From: Dillenia suffruticosa
Taxonomy: Eukaryota > Streptophyta > Magnoliopsida > Dilleniales > Dilleniaceae
DNA: 64,000 nt
Assembly (NCBI GenBank): GCA_033439265.1
Contig: JAVTVX010000010.1
Span: 26,525,056 to 26,589,055 of the forward strand
Direction of reading: 5' to 3'
Under the pieces are notes generated by a model. That model made no database searches and was not told the DNA's origin. It saw only the letters and a list, made by a program, of their open reading frames with translations. Position numbers and translations under genes: made by a program. Below are positions 1 through 15,500 of the stretch, in pieces (within the stretch, counting starts at the first letter, position 1; the number at the start of each line of letters is the position of its first letter).

Positions 1-582
1 AGGTCTTTTTAGCTGCAGTTTTGAACCTTTATTAAAACATTTCATATATATAAAATATTTGTTTTTTGAATTCATTTGTGGGGTTGCTTATAAAGGCATG
101 GTGGGGTGTTGGACAAAAGCAAAACTTTCCATTTGGCGTTAAGGGGCCATAACTTGTATATTGCCAGCGGTGAAATACAAATTCATCTTAATAAAATTTT
201 ATTTTCAAGTTTTATGTATGAAGAAAACATGTGATCATAGAATTTTACCTCTTAAAATTTCAACTCAATTCAAACCAAATTTAATTAAATCTAACATAAT
301 TATCGATATCTCAAAAAAAATAATTGAGAAAGATTTTATAAGATTTCAAATTATTTTTCTTGCAGAAGATTTTCGATGCTTGACATGAAAAGAGTTTGCC
401 CAATTTTCACTATACATGTAAAGAGTAAGAAATTTTTGTTGAAAAATCGGAATGACAATGGAATTTGTTTTTTCTAATATTTTGAACAAAGTCAAATAAA
501 GATAATGCTCATTATTAAAATCAAAAAAGAGGTTCAACAACTGAAATGAGTCCAAATGAATAATCCAAACATAGCTGCTGAC

Positions 583-626
<44 letters not shown>

Positions 627-2370
627 ATAATTGGTTTGGTCATGATTTGAATTCAAAAATGGTTCAAAGGAAAAGGAGTTTGGATGAACAGTCAATTTGC
701 ATATGCGGACTAAATAAGGGAAGCACTAGAGTCGTTCTCAAGATCTCAATTTGACTTAATTATTTTAATTTAATTTTATATAACTCCACTTGTAATATTT
801 TTAATTAATATAACAATTTATTAGTAAAAATATAAAATTTTAAAATACAAATTAAAAATTTTTAACAAAAATTTAAAACTATTGATATACCCTTATTCTT
901 TTATGAAAAATTTCATATTTCATATGGTCTTAATTAAACATAATTTCAAACTTTTTGCCCAAAAATAGTTGTGCCTATTAAACAAATGTGAGAATTTCTG
1001 CAAAAGAAATTTCTGCTTTATTTATAATCATCACTTGTTGCTTTTTTTTATTTTTTTTATTTTATAAAAAAAAATGAAGGGTTGAGATGGGCACTTGTGA
1101 ATAATATAATTAATGGTCCACAAGATTTTTTTTATTGGAAAAAAATGCTCGACCACTAGAAAAATGTGACTGCGTCACCTAAATTCATATTCAATAGCAC
1201 TGCCGCCTTCTTTGTTGAATGTTAAATAATAGAAGCGCTACTAATAGAAGAAAAAAAACATATCTTGTCGGTTCGATACTCTTTAAACAAGTTTTTGAAT
1301 TCAAATTTTATATATAGAGAAAATATATATCAATAGAATTGTCTCCTAAATATCAAATTTGATTCGAATCAAATTTAATTAGATTCAACATAATTACTAA
1401 ATATACGTGATTTTTAAAAAAAAAACAAATACATAAAAGAAAAGGAAAAGTTTGACCTAATATACCTAATTTGATCAAAACATTCTATAATGAATAAACT
1501 CCCAATTTTTTATAACGTAATCTTTGTGATTTACAATTTTTTTTCAAAAATTATATAACATTTTTAACAATTATTCTGAGTAAAAAAAAAAAAAAAAAAA
1601 AAAAAGGCTGCATTCTTTGAACCAATAAGATAAAATAGAAAAAAAAAAATATTTCGAATAATTTTTGTCCCAAAAAAAAAATCATATCCATGGCAGACTC
1701 ATTCATTGTTTAAATGTATTTCGAGTTATCTTCGAATATAATTAATGTGCAATTTAGATTTTGTTGAAGAAAGAAATAGCATCGTCGTGGTCCAATGCCT
1801 CATCCTAATAAGTCAGCCTCCCACAGAATTGGACCAACCTTAAAAATGAGACCAACCCTCACCTGGACGTTTTCCAATGCCAGTTGCATTGAAAACGCGA
1901 CGGATATTGAAATGATATAAAAAATATAATATTTTAAAAAATATAAAAAATATAAATACAAATAAATATGTAAATATAAATATATAAAAATTTTTATATA
2001 AATATTAATTATTTTATAAAAATAATTGAATAATTTTATTTTATAGTAAAAATTTAAAATGATCAATATATAATTATTAATAATGAAATAAATAATATAA
2101 ATAAATAAATAATTTATTAGAAAAGAAAAGATGTATAAATATAAAAAATATAAAAATTTTTATGTAAATATCGATTAATTTAATATAAAATATTTCAAAA
2201 GTAAAGAAATATTAGTGTAGAAAAGTTTCATATTTGATAAAAAAAATTAAAATAAAATACTAAATATAATAATCGAATTAAAAGGAAATTAAAATGAGAC
2301 AACCGCGCACGCAATTGAATTATTGCACACCAAATCGGGGCTGGGGAGGGGGGAGGGAAGAGGGGGAGGG
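1..2370. other. AT-rich intergenic DNA, no gene seen
   Basis: No open frame here looks like a protein. The stretch holds a (GA)n microsatellite at about 584-622, a poly(A) run near 1583-1605 and many short A/T-rich blocks such as repeated AATTTAAATTTTTAATAAAAATTT-like words. It forms the upstream flank of the first LSU gene. I see no transposon ends. Confidence 0.6.
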
Positions 2371-2380
2371 ACGATTCTCC

Positions 2381-2400
2381 AGATACATTGAACCTGGACA
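2381..2400 (+). promoter_or_regulatory. UPE-box, sulfur-deficiency response element of LSU copy 1
   Basis: The sequence reads agatacattgaacctggaca. From memory it matches the UPE-box of the tobacco LSU-type gene UP9C, a site bound by EIL/SLIM1-class factors under sulfur limitation. It contains two EIL half-site-like words, AGATACAT and TGAACCT. It starts 37 bp before the TATA box. The same element stands in the same place before the second LSU gene, which makes a chance match unlikely. Confidence 0.85.
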
Positions 2401-2417
2401 CATCCCCATTTTTTGCC

Positions 2418-2424
2418 TATAAAA
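2418..2424 (+). promoter_or_regulatory. TATA box of LSU copy 1
   Basis: TATAAAA lies 37 bp after the start of the UPE-box and 35 bp before the chosen ATG. This spacing predicts a very short 5' leader. Confidence 0.75.
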
Positions 2425-2452
2425 ACCCACCAACAAAACATCCCATGACCCA

Positions 2453-2830
2453 ATGAAAACCAACCTAAGACAAAACGAAATGCAATTCCCAAAACCCAGA
2501 ACAAATCCAAAGAAATTGGATTTGGATCATGAAGGGGGGGAACTGAAGAGGAGAAATGAAGAGTTAGAGAAAGAATTGAAGGAGAGTTTGGAGAGAGAGA
2601 GAAGGGTGAGAGAGGAACTGGAGAAAACGTCAAGGAGGCTCCAGGTTGTGGAGGAGGCAGAGGAAAGACTTTGTTTCCAATTGGGTGAATTGGAGGCTGA
2701 GGCTGTGGATCATGCGCGTGAGTATCATGCCAAGATTTTGGCTTTGATGGATCAACTTTCTCAGGCTAATCAACTTCTCCAAATTAATAACATTGCAATT
2801 AGTTCTTCTCCTCGTGCCTTAGCCAAATAG
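2453..2830 (+). CDS. LSU: RESPONSE TO LOW SULFUR (LSU) protein, copy 1
   Basis: Single-exon gene for a 125-residue protein of the plant LSU family: small, cytosolic/nuclear coiled-coil proteins strongly induced by sulfur starvation, which act as interaction hubs. The family core is visible: ELKRRNEELEKELKES, followed by the hallmark VEEAEERLCFQLGELEAEA and HAREYHAKILALMDQL. Heptad-type charged and leucine residues run from about residue 30 to 108, predicting one long coiled coil. The start at 2453 is preferred over the in-frame ATG at 2480. It gives exactly 29 residues before the ELK motif, as in copy 2, and it sits at the same distance (35 bp) from the TATA box. A minimal upstream frame, ATG ACC CAA TGA at 2445-2456, overlaps this start and would matter only if transcription begins upstream of it. 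Assignment to the family is firm; which LSU orthologue it is cannot be said. Confidence 0.93.
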   Translation: MKTNLRQNEMQFPKPRTNPKKLDLDHEGGELKRRNEELEKELKESLERERRVREELEKTSRRLQVVEEAEERLCFQLGELEAEAVDHAREYHAKILALMDQLSQANQLLQINNIAISSSPRALAK

Positions 2831-7690
<4,860 letters not shown>

Positions 7691-7707
7691 AGAAAAATCC
7701 TACAACC

Positions 7708-7727
7708 AGGTACATTGAACCTAGACA
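7708..7727 (+). promoter_or_regulatory. UPE-box, sulfur-deficiency response element of LSU copy 2
   Basis: aggtacattgaacctagaca differs from the copy 1 element at only two positions and keeps the TACATTGAACCT core. It starts 36 bp before the TATA box. The element is thus conserved while the surrounding intergenic DNA is not, which supports real function. Confidence 0.85.
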
Positions 7728-7743
7728 CCCTTATTTTTCACCC

Positions 7744-7750
7744 TATAAAA
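7744..7750 (+). promoter_or_regulatory. TATA box of LSU copy 2
   Basis: TATAAAA, 36 bp after the start of the UPE-box and 35 bp before the ATG. This is the same geometry as copy 1. Confidence 0.75.
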
Positions 7751-7778
7751 TACCAACCCAAACCTCACTATTTCCAAA

Positions 7779-8141
7779 ATGGCCCCAACCATAGCATTAG
7801 CCACTCCAAAATCCAACCCCAAGAACTGGGACACCCCATCAACAAAAAAGAGTGATGGGGAGGAGGAGTTGAAGAAGAGGAATGAGGAGTTAGAGAGAGA
7901 ATTGCAGGAGAGTAGAGAGAGGGAGAGAGAAATGAAAGAGGAGTTGGAGAAAACGTGGGAAAGACTCAAGGTGGTAGAAGAAGCAGAGGAGAGGCTGTCT
8001 TTTGAACTGGGTGAATTAGAAGCTGAAGCATGGGATCAGGCACGTGGGTATCACGCGAGGATAGTAGCTTTGACGGAACAACTCTCTCAAGCTCAAAAAC
8101 TTCTCCAAACTCATAATATTTCCTTAACCTTGGTCAAATAG
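7779..8141 (+). CDS. LSU: RESPONSE TO LOW SULFUR (LSU) protein, copy 2
   Basis: Single-exon 120-residue LSU protein, paralogous to the copy 5.3 kb upstream and in the same orientation, so the pair is a local duplication. The core shows EELKKRNEELERELQES, the hallmark VVEEAEERLSFELGELEAEA and DQARGYHARIVALTEQLSQ. The N-terminal 29 residues diverge from copy 1 apart from a shared NPK motif. One predicted coiled coil covers about residues 30-110. The cysteine of the ERLC motif in copy 1 is serine here. No internal Met gives a plausible alternative start. With UPE-box and TATA box in place it should be sulfur-starvation inducible like its sister. Family assignment is firm. Confidence 0.93.
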   Translation: MAPTIALATPKSNPKNWDTPSTKKSDGEEELKKRNEELERELQESREREREMKEELEKTWERLKVVEEAEERLSFELGELEAEAWDQARGYHARIVALTEQLSQAQKLLQTHNISLTLVK

Positions 8142-10274
8142 TATAAGGTTTTTGATGCTATTGGCCTTCGTTAGGGGAGAATGTTGTTTGTCACTCAATG
8201 TGATAAAATAGTGCAATAAGCAGTGACAGATAACATTCTTCCATCTACCAAATCTTATAAATATTTGTATGTGTAGAGATGTCGTAGAAGTTGGGATTTT
8301 GGGAATTGTGTTTGTTGTTTGGGATGGATCAACAGTGTGTTGATGTGTGGACTGGGCAGATAATTTGTCGTGAAAAGAAGGGAACGACGTCGTCTTGCAG
8401 ATTTGGGTTGTTCCAAATTTGGAGACTGTTGCGTTTCTTTTTCTTTTTCTTTTAAACAATAACTAATGTACCTACCTACCTACCAACTTGGTCTCGATGA
8501 ATAAAAGGAGGTCAGCTGCATTTTGTTAACTCTCTCTCTCTCTCTCTCTCTCTCTCACTTGGGGCGACAATTTATGGGATTTTATCGGAGGATTTATTTT
8601 TGTATAAATGTAATTATGAATAAATAATTTTGATGGTACGTATATATGTCAAATTTTTCTATAACATAACTATCAATATTTATAGTTTTAGTAGGCATTA
8701 AATTGTTATTTAATGATTATTAATTTTTTTTATTAAAAATAATGATTGATGAAGAAAAGGCCACAAGATAATTAGGAACAACTCCGGGCCCCCAGAATAT
8801 GAGGAAGCCATTTCCCTCACCCATAAATACTACACTTTAAACTTGCACATTTCTTGGGCCTTTTTTAAAAAAAATAAAAAATAAAATTAGACTCAACTAA
8901 ATTTAAATAATACTTTTAATGAAAAAACCATAGTATATTTATAATTTTACCTATTTTATAAAAATTTAATTTCTATTTGTAAAAAATTATTTTTCTACTA
9001 AAAATATTTTCTTTTAGTTACAGAATATTATAATTAAAATAATAGAAAACAAAGTTGAAGTAAGATAGCATTTCTGATAAATCTCAAAATCTCATGATAT
9101 TAACCTTCAAAATCAAATATAGTGAAGTTCCTATAATATCGACATCCCATATGGAGTAAAGGATAAAACAAATGGGGTGAATTGAATGATAGTGATTTCT
9201 TACATCAACCGATGACTTTTTATGATTCGTGATCAGTTTAGTAGATAATAGTAATAGATCTTTTAATTAAATTTTAAATTTGAAATTTAAAAATAATAAA
9301 AAAAACTATATTAAGAAAATCATTTTTTTTAAATGACCCAGTAATGTTCTAATCAGATTAGTCAAAATATGATTATAAATTCTGATTTGTAATATACTAT
9401 AAAAAATCTTTTGGATTCCATGTTGAGAAGTTAGAGAAGTTACATTGCAATATTAAAATGATCGTAAATAATAATCTAATAGTTAATAATTCTATCAATA
9501 TTAATACCGATATAGACAAAACTCTTAATCAGAAACCCACATGGTTTCCATTCTTTTGAAGCCCTTTTGTCAAAGATGAAGCAATTGCATGGACTAAACA
9601 GAATCCTTTGGTAATAATGAGAATAAAATAACAAATCCTAATCTTTAATGTATTGAATTTCCCACTGCATCAAAAGATAATGACTTAGGGTACTTGCCGA
9701 CATATCAGGAAGGAGGAGGATCGAGAAGAAACAAAAACCACACAATTTTCAACTTTGAATAATTTACTAGCAAAGCAAGAGCAAGGCCCCCTTGCATGGA
9801 TTAACATTCCAAAATCAAGGATACGACTTGTTAGTGGCTCACTGTCATTGGCCGAGAGAGAGAGAGAGAGAGGCATCATAAAAAAGGCAGTGCAAATGAC
9901 CCTCAATGAGGTAGTGACATAAAGAGCATCATTGAACAAATGGGGTCTCTCTCTCTCTCTCGGAGGTATCACAAGAAAGGCAGTGGAAATGACCCTCAAT
10001 GAGGCAGTGACATAAGGGCATCCTTGACTCTACGTGCCTACCTCTGGTGGTGGGATTTTGCGATTAGATGTAATGTTAAATTATTTTATTAAGATTTTAA
10101 ATTTGATTTGAGATTTAAATATAAAATAGATTACGTTATAAAAATAATCTTTTAAATATATTATTATAAATTCTGAATCAAATAAATTAAAATATAATTT
10201 TATATATCGATTAATATAATAAAAAAAATGATGCTGACATGACTACCAAGCAAATGGGTCCCCCCCTCTCTCTC

Positions 10275-10314
<40 letters not shown>

Positions 10315-11384
10315 AACTTTCCTTCAACTTTTTCTTTTAACTTCTTTGAATCATTTTGTATGCTTCAACATAATTTTGTTTTATAGAAAGGAAGCTTCAC
10401 GTCATTTGTCTCTTTATGTATAATTTCAATTCGGAAGCTAATGAACTTCAACTTCCTCATTGGATGAACGACCAATAGGGTCATACCACCTGAATTTGAG
10501 AATAACACGGATCCTGTAAGATTGGAGGGCTCTTTTTTTTCTATTCCAAAACAGATAAAACTGAAATTGAACCGTAGTAGTCAAGAAATTATTATTATTA
10601 TTAGTAGGTGATGTATGCAGTGACATTCATTTCTTTGTTTTGCGATGACAAACTTCACCCCAATAATCTCTTTTTTCAAGTGGATATACTTATCACCGAT
10701 GCTCGTAAATAAAATCGCTCATGGGAAAACATAAATCAGAAATTTTTATACACACACACACACACACATATATTTATATATATTTCTTTTAAATTTAGGC
10801 ATTTAAATGTTGTCGATTAGCTAAGAAAAGTTGTTAAGGATCGTCAAAATCACATTCGTACCATATGTCAATTTGTGTTTATCATATAGTTAAAGTAATA
10901 TCTAATGGAATTATGAAACTGTTATCAGCTACCAAAGACTTGTATTTGGTCCCATAAGAGTGCAAAAGACCCTTTTGGGTGGGTGAATGAATTTTTCAGA
11001 ATTGTTATATTAATTTTTTTTATTGCACAAATAGACTTGACAATTGTGTGGTTTAAATTTTAGTACTAATTCTGATTTATTTAGTGATTGTATCAGGGAG
11101 GGTTACCACTATTATTTAGCCCTATACCACAGATCTCCTAATGTATTAAAAAAAATTAATTTTTATTAGTTATATAATATATATTTAAAATAAAGTCTAA
11201 ATCATATCATAACGATGCAAGGAAATATAAGCAGATTGGAACTCGGAAAGAGAAGTCTTTTGCAGGTACTCCAAATCCAAAGTAACGCACCCCACCCAAC
11301 CTACCACAAATTAATTTATTAATTGATTGTGTGATAAAAAATTACTCAAGTTAATATAGTTCTAAACCTTACAGACATTCTAAT

Positions 11385-11428
<44 letters not shown>

Positions 11429-12557
11429 CTTGCATTACTGTTAGTTCTTGATTCTTTGTATTATTGTTTATGGATTGGAAAATAAATATTTCTTTTCCCT
11501 AAATCCTCACATAAAGTCAGTGCATGCTGTACTCCAATCAGATTATCAAGGGTCTACCTTCCTGCTTGAAGGACTACAAATTTACATGGGATGCATATCA
11601 CAGTAATTTTCAAGTCATATTATGATTTGTTCCCTTTTCACTTTCAAGGAGGAAAAGACATGCGACAGGAGATTGAATCTGGAAGGGGAAAAAAAAAAAA
11701 AGGAAATCTAAGGGTGATAGTGGAACAAAAGGCATGTCCGCGCATCTCATGAGAGAGAGAGAGAGAGAGAGCAGTACCAAACATACCCAAAACCATAGAA
11801 TACGATTGATTTCTAAAAGAAAAGGATTTTGCAAGGGGAAGCATGGATACCAATGATTTGTTAACACAAGTATCTCACTAAGAATTGAAATTTCAATTTT
11901 GATAGTGATAAAAAAGATATCGGGAGAATTCCCTTCCCGATCGGAATCTGATAACAACCCGATCGAAATTAGTCAAAACAAAACTTCAAATGCTCGATAG
12001 TGGACCAAATCTAAAAAATCCCAAAAAAAAAAAAGAAAAAAAAGAGGAAGCATGGAAGTTCCCAGAACCTCAATTATGTAACAGAAAAAGTGGCCCTCTC
12101 CTAATATGCCCACTTTAACTTACGTCATTTACTCGTGTTCCCAATTCTTAAACCTTTTTTTTTTTTTACTTCCTCTCTCTCTCTCTTTCTCCCCCTCTCT
12201 CTCATGCGCACGCGCGCAGAGGGATTCACTTGGATCTATGGAATTCAGATTATTTTTACATGGACTTTTGTCCTGCATATTCTGAAGCACGGTACATCAA
12301 AAGTAGGAGAAACTTGACGAAACATTCCCATACATGAGGCTTCCTTTGATTTGATTTTATAATTACATGAAATGTAGTTCGAGCAAGAGTGATAAATAAA
12401 CATCTTCATTGGCTCCAGATAAATAAACATCTTCATCGAGGTTGAAAAATAATCTGAATGATACAAGTGCAGCAGTGGGCTGACTAAACACAAGGGTTTA
12501 GTACAAGTCTCCAAATCCTGAATGTTATCCCGATACATGTGGCATGATCAAAGGGCT
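8142..12557. other. Intergenic DNA with microsatellites and a local duplication
   Basis: No supported gene. Contents: (CT)n at about 8529-8556; a diverged direct duplication at 9872-10027; long (CT)n at about 10266-10314; (CA)n near 10750-10768; (AT)n at about 11392-11423; (GA)n near 11753-11770. The right end is the 3' flank of the minus-strand telobox-Myb gene. Open frames in this stretch lack codon structure or known motifs. Confidence 0.5.
9872..10027. repeat. Diverged direct duplication of about 92 bp period
   Basis: Copy one at about 9872-9936 and copy two at about 9964-10027 share words such as aaatgaccctcaatgagg and agtgacataa. Each is followed or preceded by a CT/GA tract, and the phrase caaatgggtc plus a CT tract recurs once more near 10250. 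It looks like tandem growth seeded in simple repeats. Confidence 0.7.
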
Positions 12558-15500
12558 TCACTGTATCCGCATTCTAATTTGTACCAGATTCACACATCTT
12601 CCCCTTAAATGTCGGACGAACGGCAAGCAGACCTTCTTGTGTGCACCTGAGAAACAAGGGAATAATTAAATAGCTCTGAAACAAAGCCTGTTCTGAGATT
12701 CCAACCCAATGGCGCCAGCCTTGCTAACTTAAGCAACCTATTTCATCACCAATAAAAATGTGGTAGAGACATAATCCAAGTAATCCAGCCTTAAATAGAA
12801 CTCAGTGGAGTCAAAGCCTCAACAAAATACTTCTTCCTGGTCCCCAAGTGGAACAGCTTAATAGTCACAACCTCCTCTACCAATCTAGAGATCTCAGATT
12901 TAAATCTCTATGTAACCAAAAAAAATATAAAAAAATAAAAAATACTTGTTCTTGTGAAGCACACTACTCCATCTCCAAACCATACAAACAAAGTGTTAAT
13001 CCCATGGGAGATGGAACACATGGCAAATAGTAACGGCAATGCTGCACATCACAGTGTGTCTGCTTACAATGATATCAAACAAGTTGGTCAGCCCTAGGAT
13101 CAACAAAACTCCACTCCTCTTCCCACCTGTCACTGTCGTCTCTTATATGTATTTTATTTTCTCTTCTCTATAGACGACAATATATATCATGGGTGAAAAT
13201 TTACCATTTTGTCACAATTCGAGTTACTTAAACATAATAATCCTTCACTTAAGAGAAACGAGGGAAAAGATTTTTCCAACTATAGAAAACAGTGAACTTC
13301 AGAGTGACAAATAGCCTATTCCAATGAAATATATGTCAAATAGCATCAATTTCCTATTCTAGTCTAAACAGAGATGTGTCAGCTCAACGAGTGAACACAA
13401 AAAATGCAACAAGATTCTCCCCTTTTTTTCTTCCTCCCCCCCCCCCCCATAAAAAGAACACAAGGAGAAGAGGAAATTTGATGACCTACTGGTTGCAGGA
13501 GAACAGATTACCACAAGGTTAGAGAGCCAGTAGCAATTTTTAAATTTCAGAGATCATGCCATGAAAGATGCACACGAAATACACTAAAATGAAAGGAATG
13601 CGACTTTCAAAAGTGTAAAACACCAAATAATTCTAATTTAACCATGCTTCATGACAAAACCAGCGACTCACAATAAGAATTCGGACACAAAATTATTGAT
13701 TGTAAACATGCACATTTCAGCCCATGGGAACACTAAGAGAAATCACCACTGGAATGCCTAAACCAAGGAAGGAAAGGAAGAAGAAAAGGTATTAACATAA
13801 AGGAACTTACCTCATGAGTTGAGAGTAAAAATTGCAAATCTGTGTCCAGGAAGAGTTAAAAATGCTTCATACATAACCTGCTTTTGGATAAAGCATCAAG
13901 TTTCGCCACTTATCCTTCAAATCTGTCTAAACAACCATAACCACATGTTACTGGGACAAATTAATTCAGATTTATATAAAAAGGGTACAAAAGCTTATAC
14001 CGAAGTTCTCTCTTGAAATATTTCACGATAGCAATCCAAAATGAGCTTCCAGTTTCCTTCACCAAACCTTGAGGTAAAAAACAAACAAAAAAATAAATCC
14101 CTTAAAAAGGAAAAAGGTAAAACTTTTTTTCTTTTTTGGGAGAAAAAGGATAATTTACAACACTGGGAATATCTTTAAGCCCCTCGCAAGCCCAGCCCTT
14201 ATCTGGGAATTAATTAACCAGTAAAATGGACCAAAGTTTCCAAGCATTTCAATAAGAAAACCCAGCTCCGGCATGATCACGTGAATATTTCTTTTTCTTT
14301 TTTTTTGATACTTGAATATTTCTAATTTGCTGTCAAAGATAAATTCGTTGTGTATAATGTTGATTCAGGAATAACTTACTTCTTCACACCCTGCATGAGT
14401 TTGTCTTCCTCCTCTACACTCCATTTCTTCTTTTGTCTCCTTCTACCAAATGGTGCAGCATCTCTCTTCCTTAAAGGAGAGACAAACCTTATATTTGGGC
14501 TGCATAGATGAGGCCTACAGGCCTGACCAGGTAAGCCCTCAGAGGCACCATCATCTGGGTCATCCCACTACCAAGACAAAGAAAAGATTGGATGCTTAGC
14601 AAGATAACACGATGCACGTAACACTGCAATTTCACAATCATGCATAACTAGACAAAATTTCTAAAACAGAAAAGCAACAATAGTCATAGCTTCATCAGTG
14701 TTGCATATCTCTTGAAGAATCAACTGGCAACTCTAGCTAGCTTAGCTACTAAAGTCTCCAATTTATCATGCTACAGACCTCAAACTGAATCCTGCTATTA
14801 GCAGGGTGAGAGTGTTCAATGTTAAAATGAGAGGCAATCCATCATTTCATGCTCCATTTCACCGACCCAAAAAAAAAAAAAAAAGTTCAATCAGGGCCTT
14901 AAAGAATCTGAGTTGCTCAGTTCCTATTAGGGCACTGCAAGAAAATGTACAGAACTACTTTCAATGATGGCTATTCCATCCAAGAAATCAATTAATGGCA
15001 GAACAATAGGCATACACTTCCTAGTGCTGAATCTCACAAAACGAATCCCTTCATTGTGATGATTTGCCTTACATTGTGTTGGATACTTAGGGGATTTACA
15101 CTAAGCGCCAGTTAGAATATATCCCTTTCTATATTAAGTATCGCATAATATTACATGAGTGATGAGATTATCAATGAAAAAGATAATCGGTCATTTTCCT
15201 GGAATAGATGTGCCATGATTTAGGTGTTTATTTGAAAAAGCAAAATTTGTGGCTTAATGCAGCATCAGAACAAATTCGGTCTTAAATTTTTTTTCATACT
15301 TGCACAGCTGATCAAGTAATCATTTCAACCCAATAAGTCACCTAATAGTCATAACAAGTTTCTTTATCAACAGTAATGGTGCTTCATTATACTAAATCAA
15401 TGACAATGAAACATAAAGTAAAATTAGAACTAATGCCCCAAGATTGCTCACACTTCCACTCAAAAGGGACAATGGGAACTTAACAAAGAGAGAATCTTTT

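Noticed and set aside
2289-2633. 114-codon minus-strand frame overlapping LSU copy 1
   Set aside because: Antisense shadow of the LSU promoter and coding region; Pro/Ser/Leu-rich due to GA-rich coding strand.
11610-11957. 115-codon minus-strand frame
   Set aside because: Low-complexity Ser/Leu/Phe text from a GA tract and A-rich DNA; no family resemblance.
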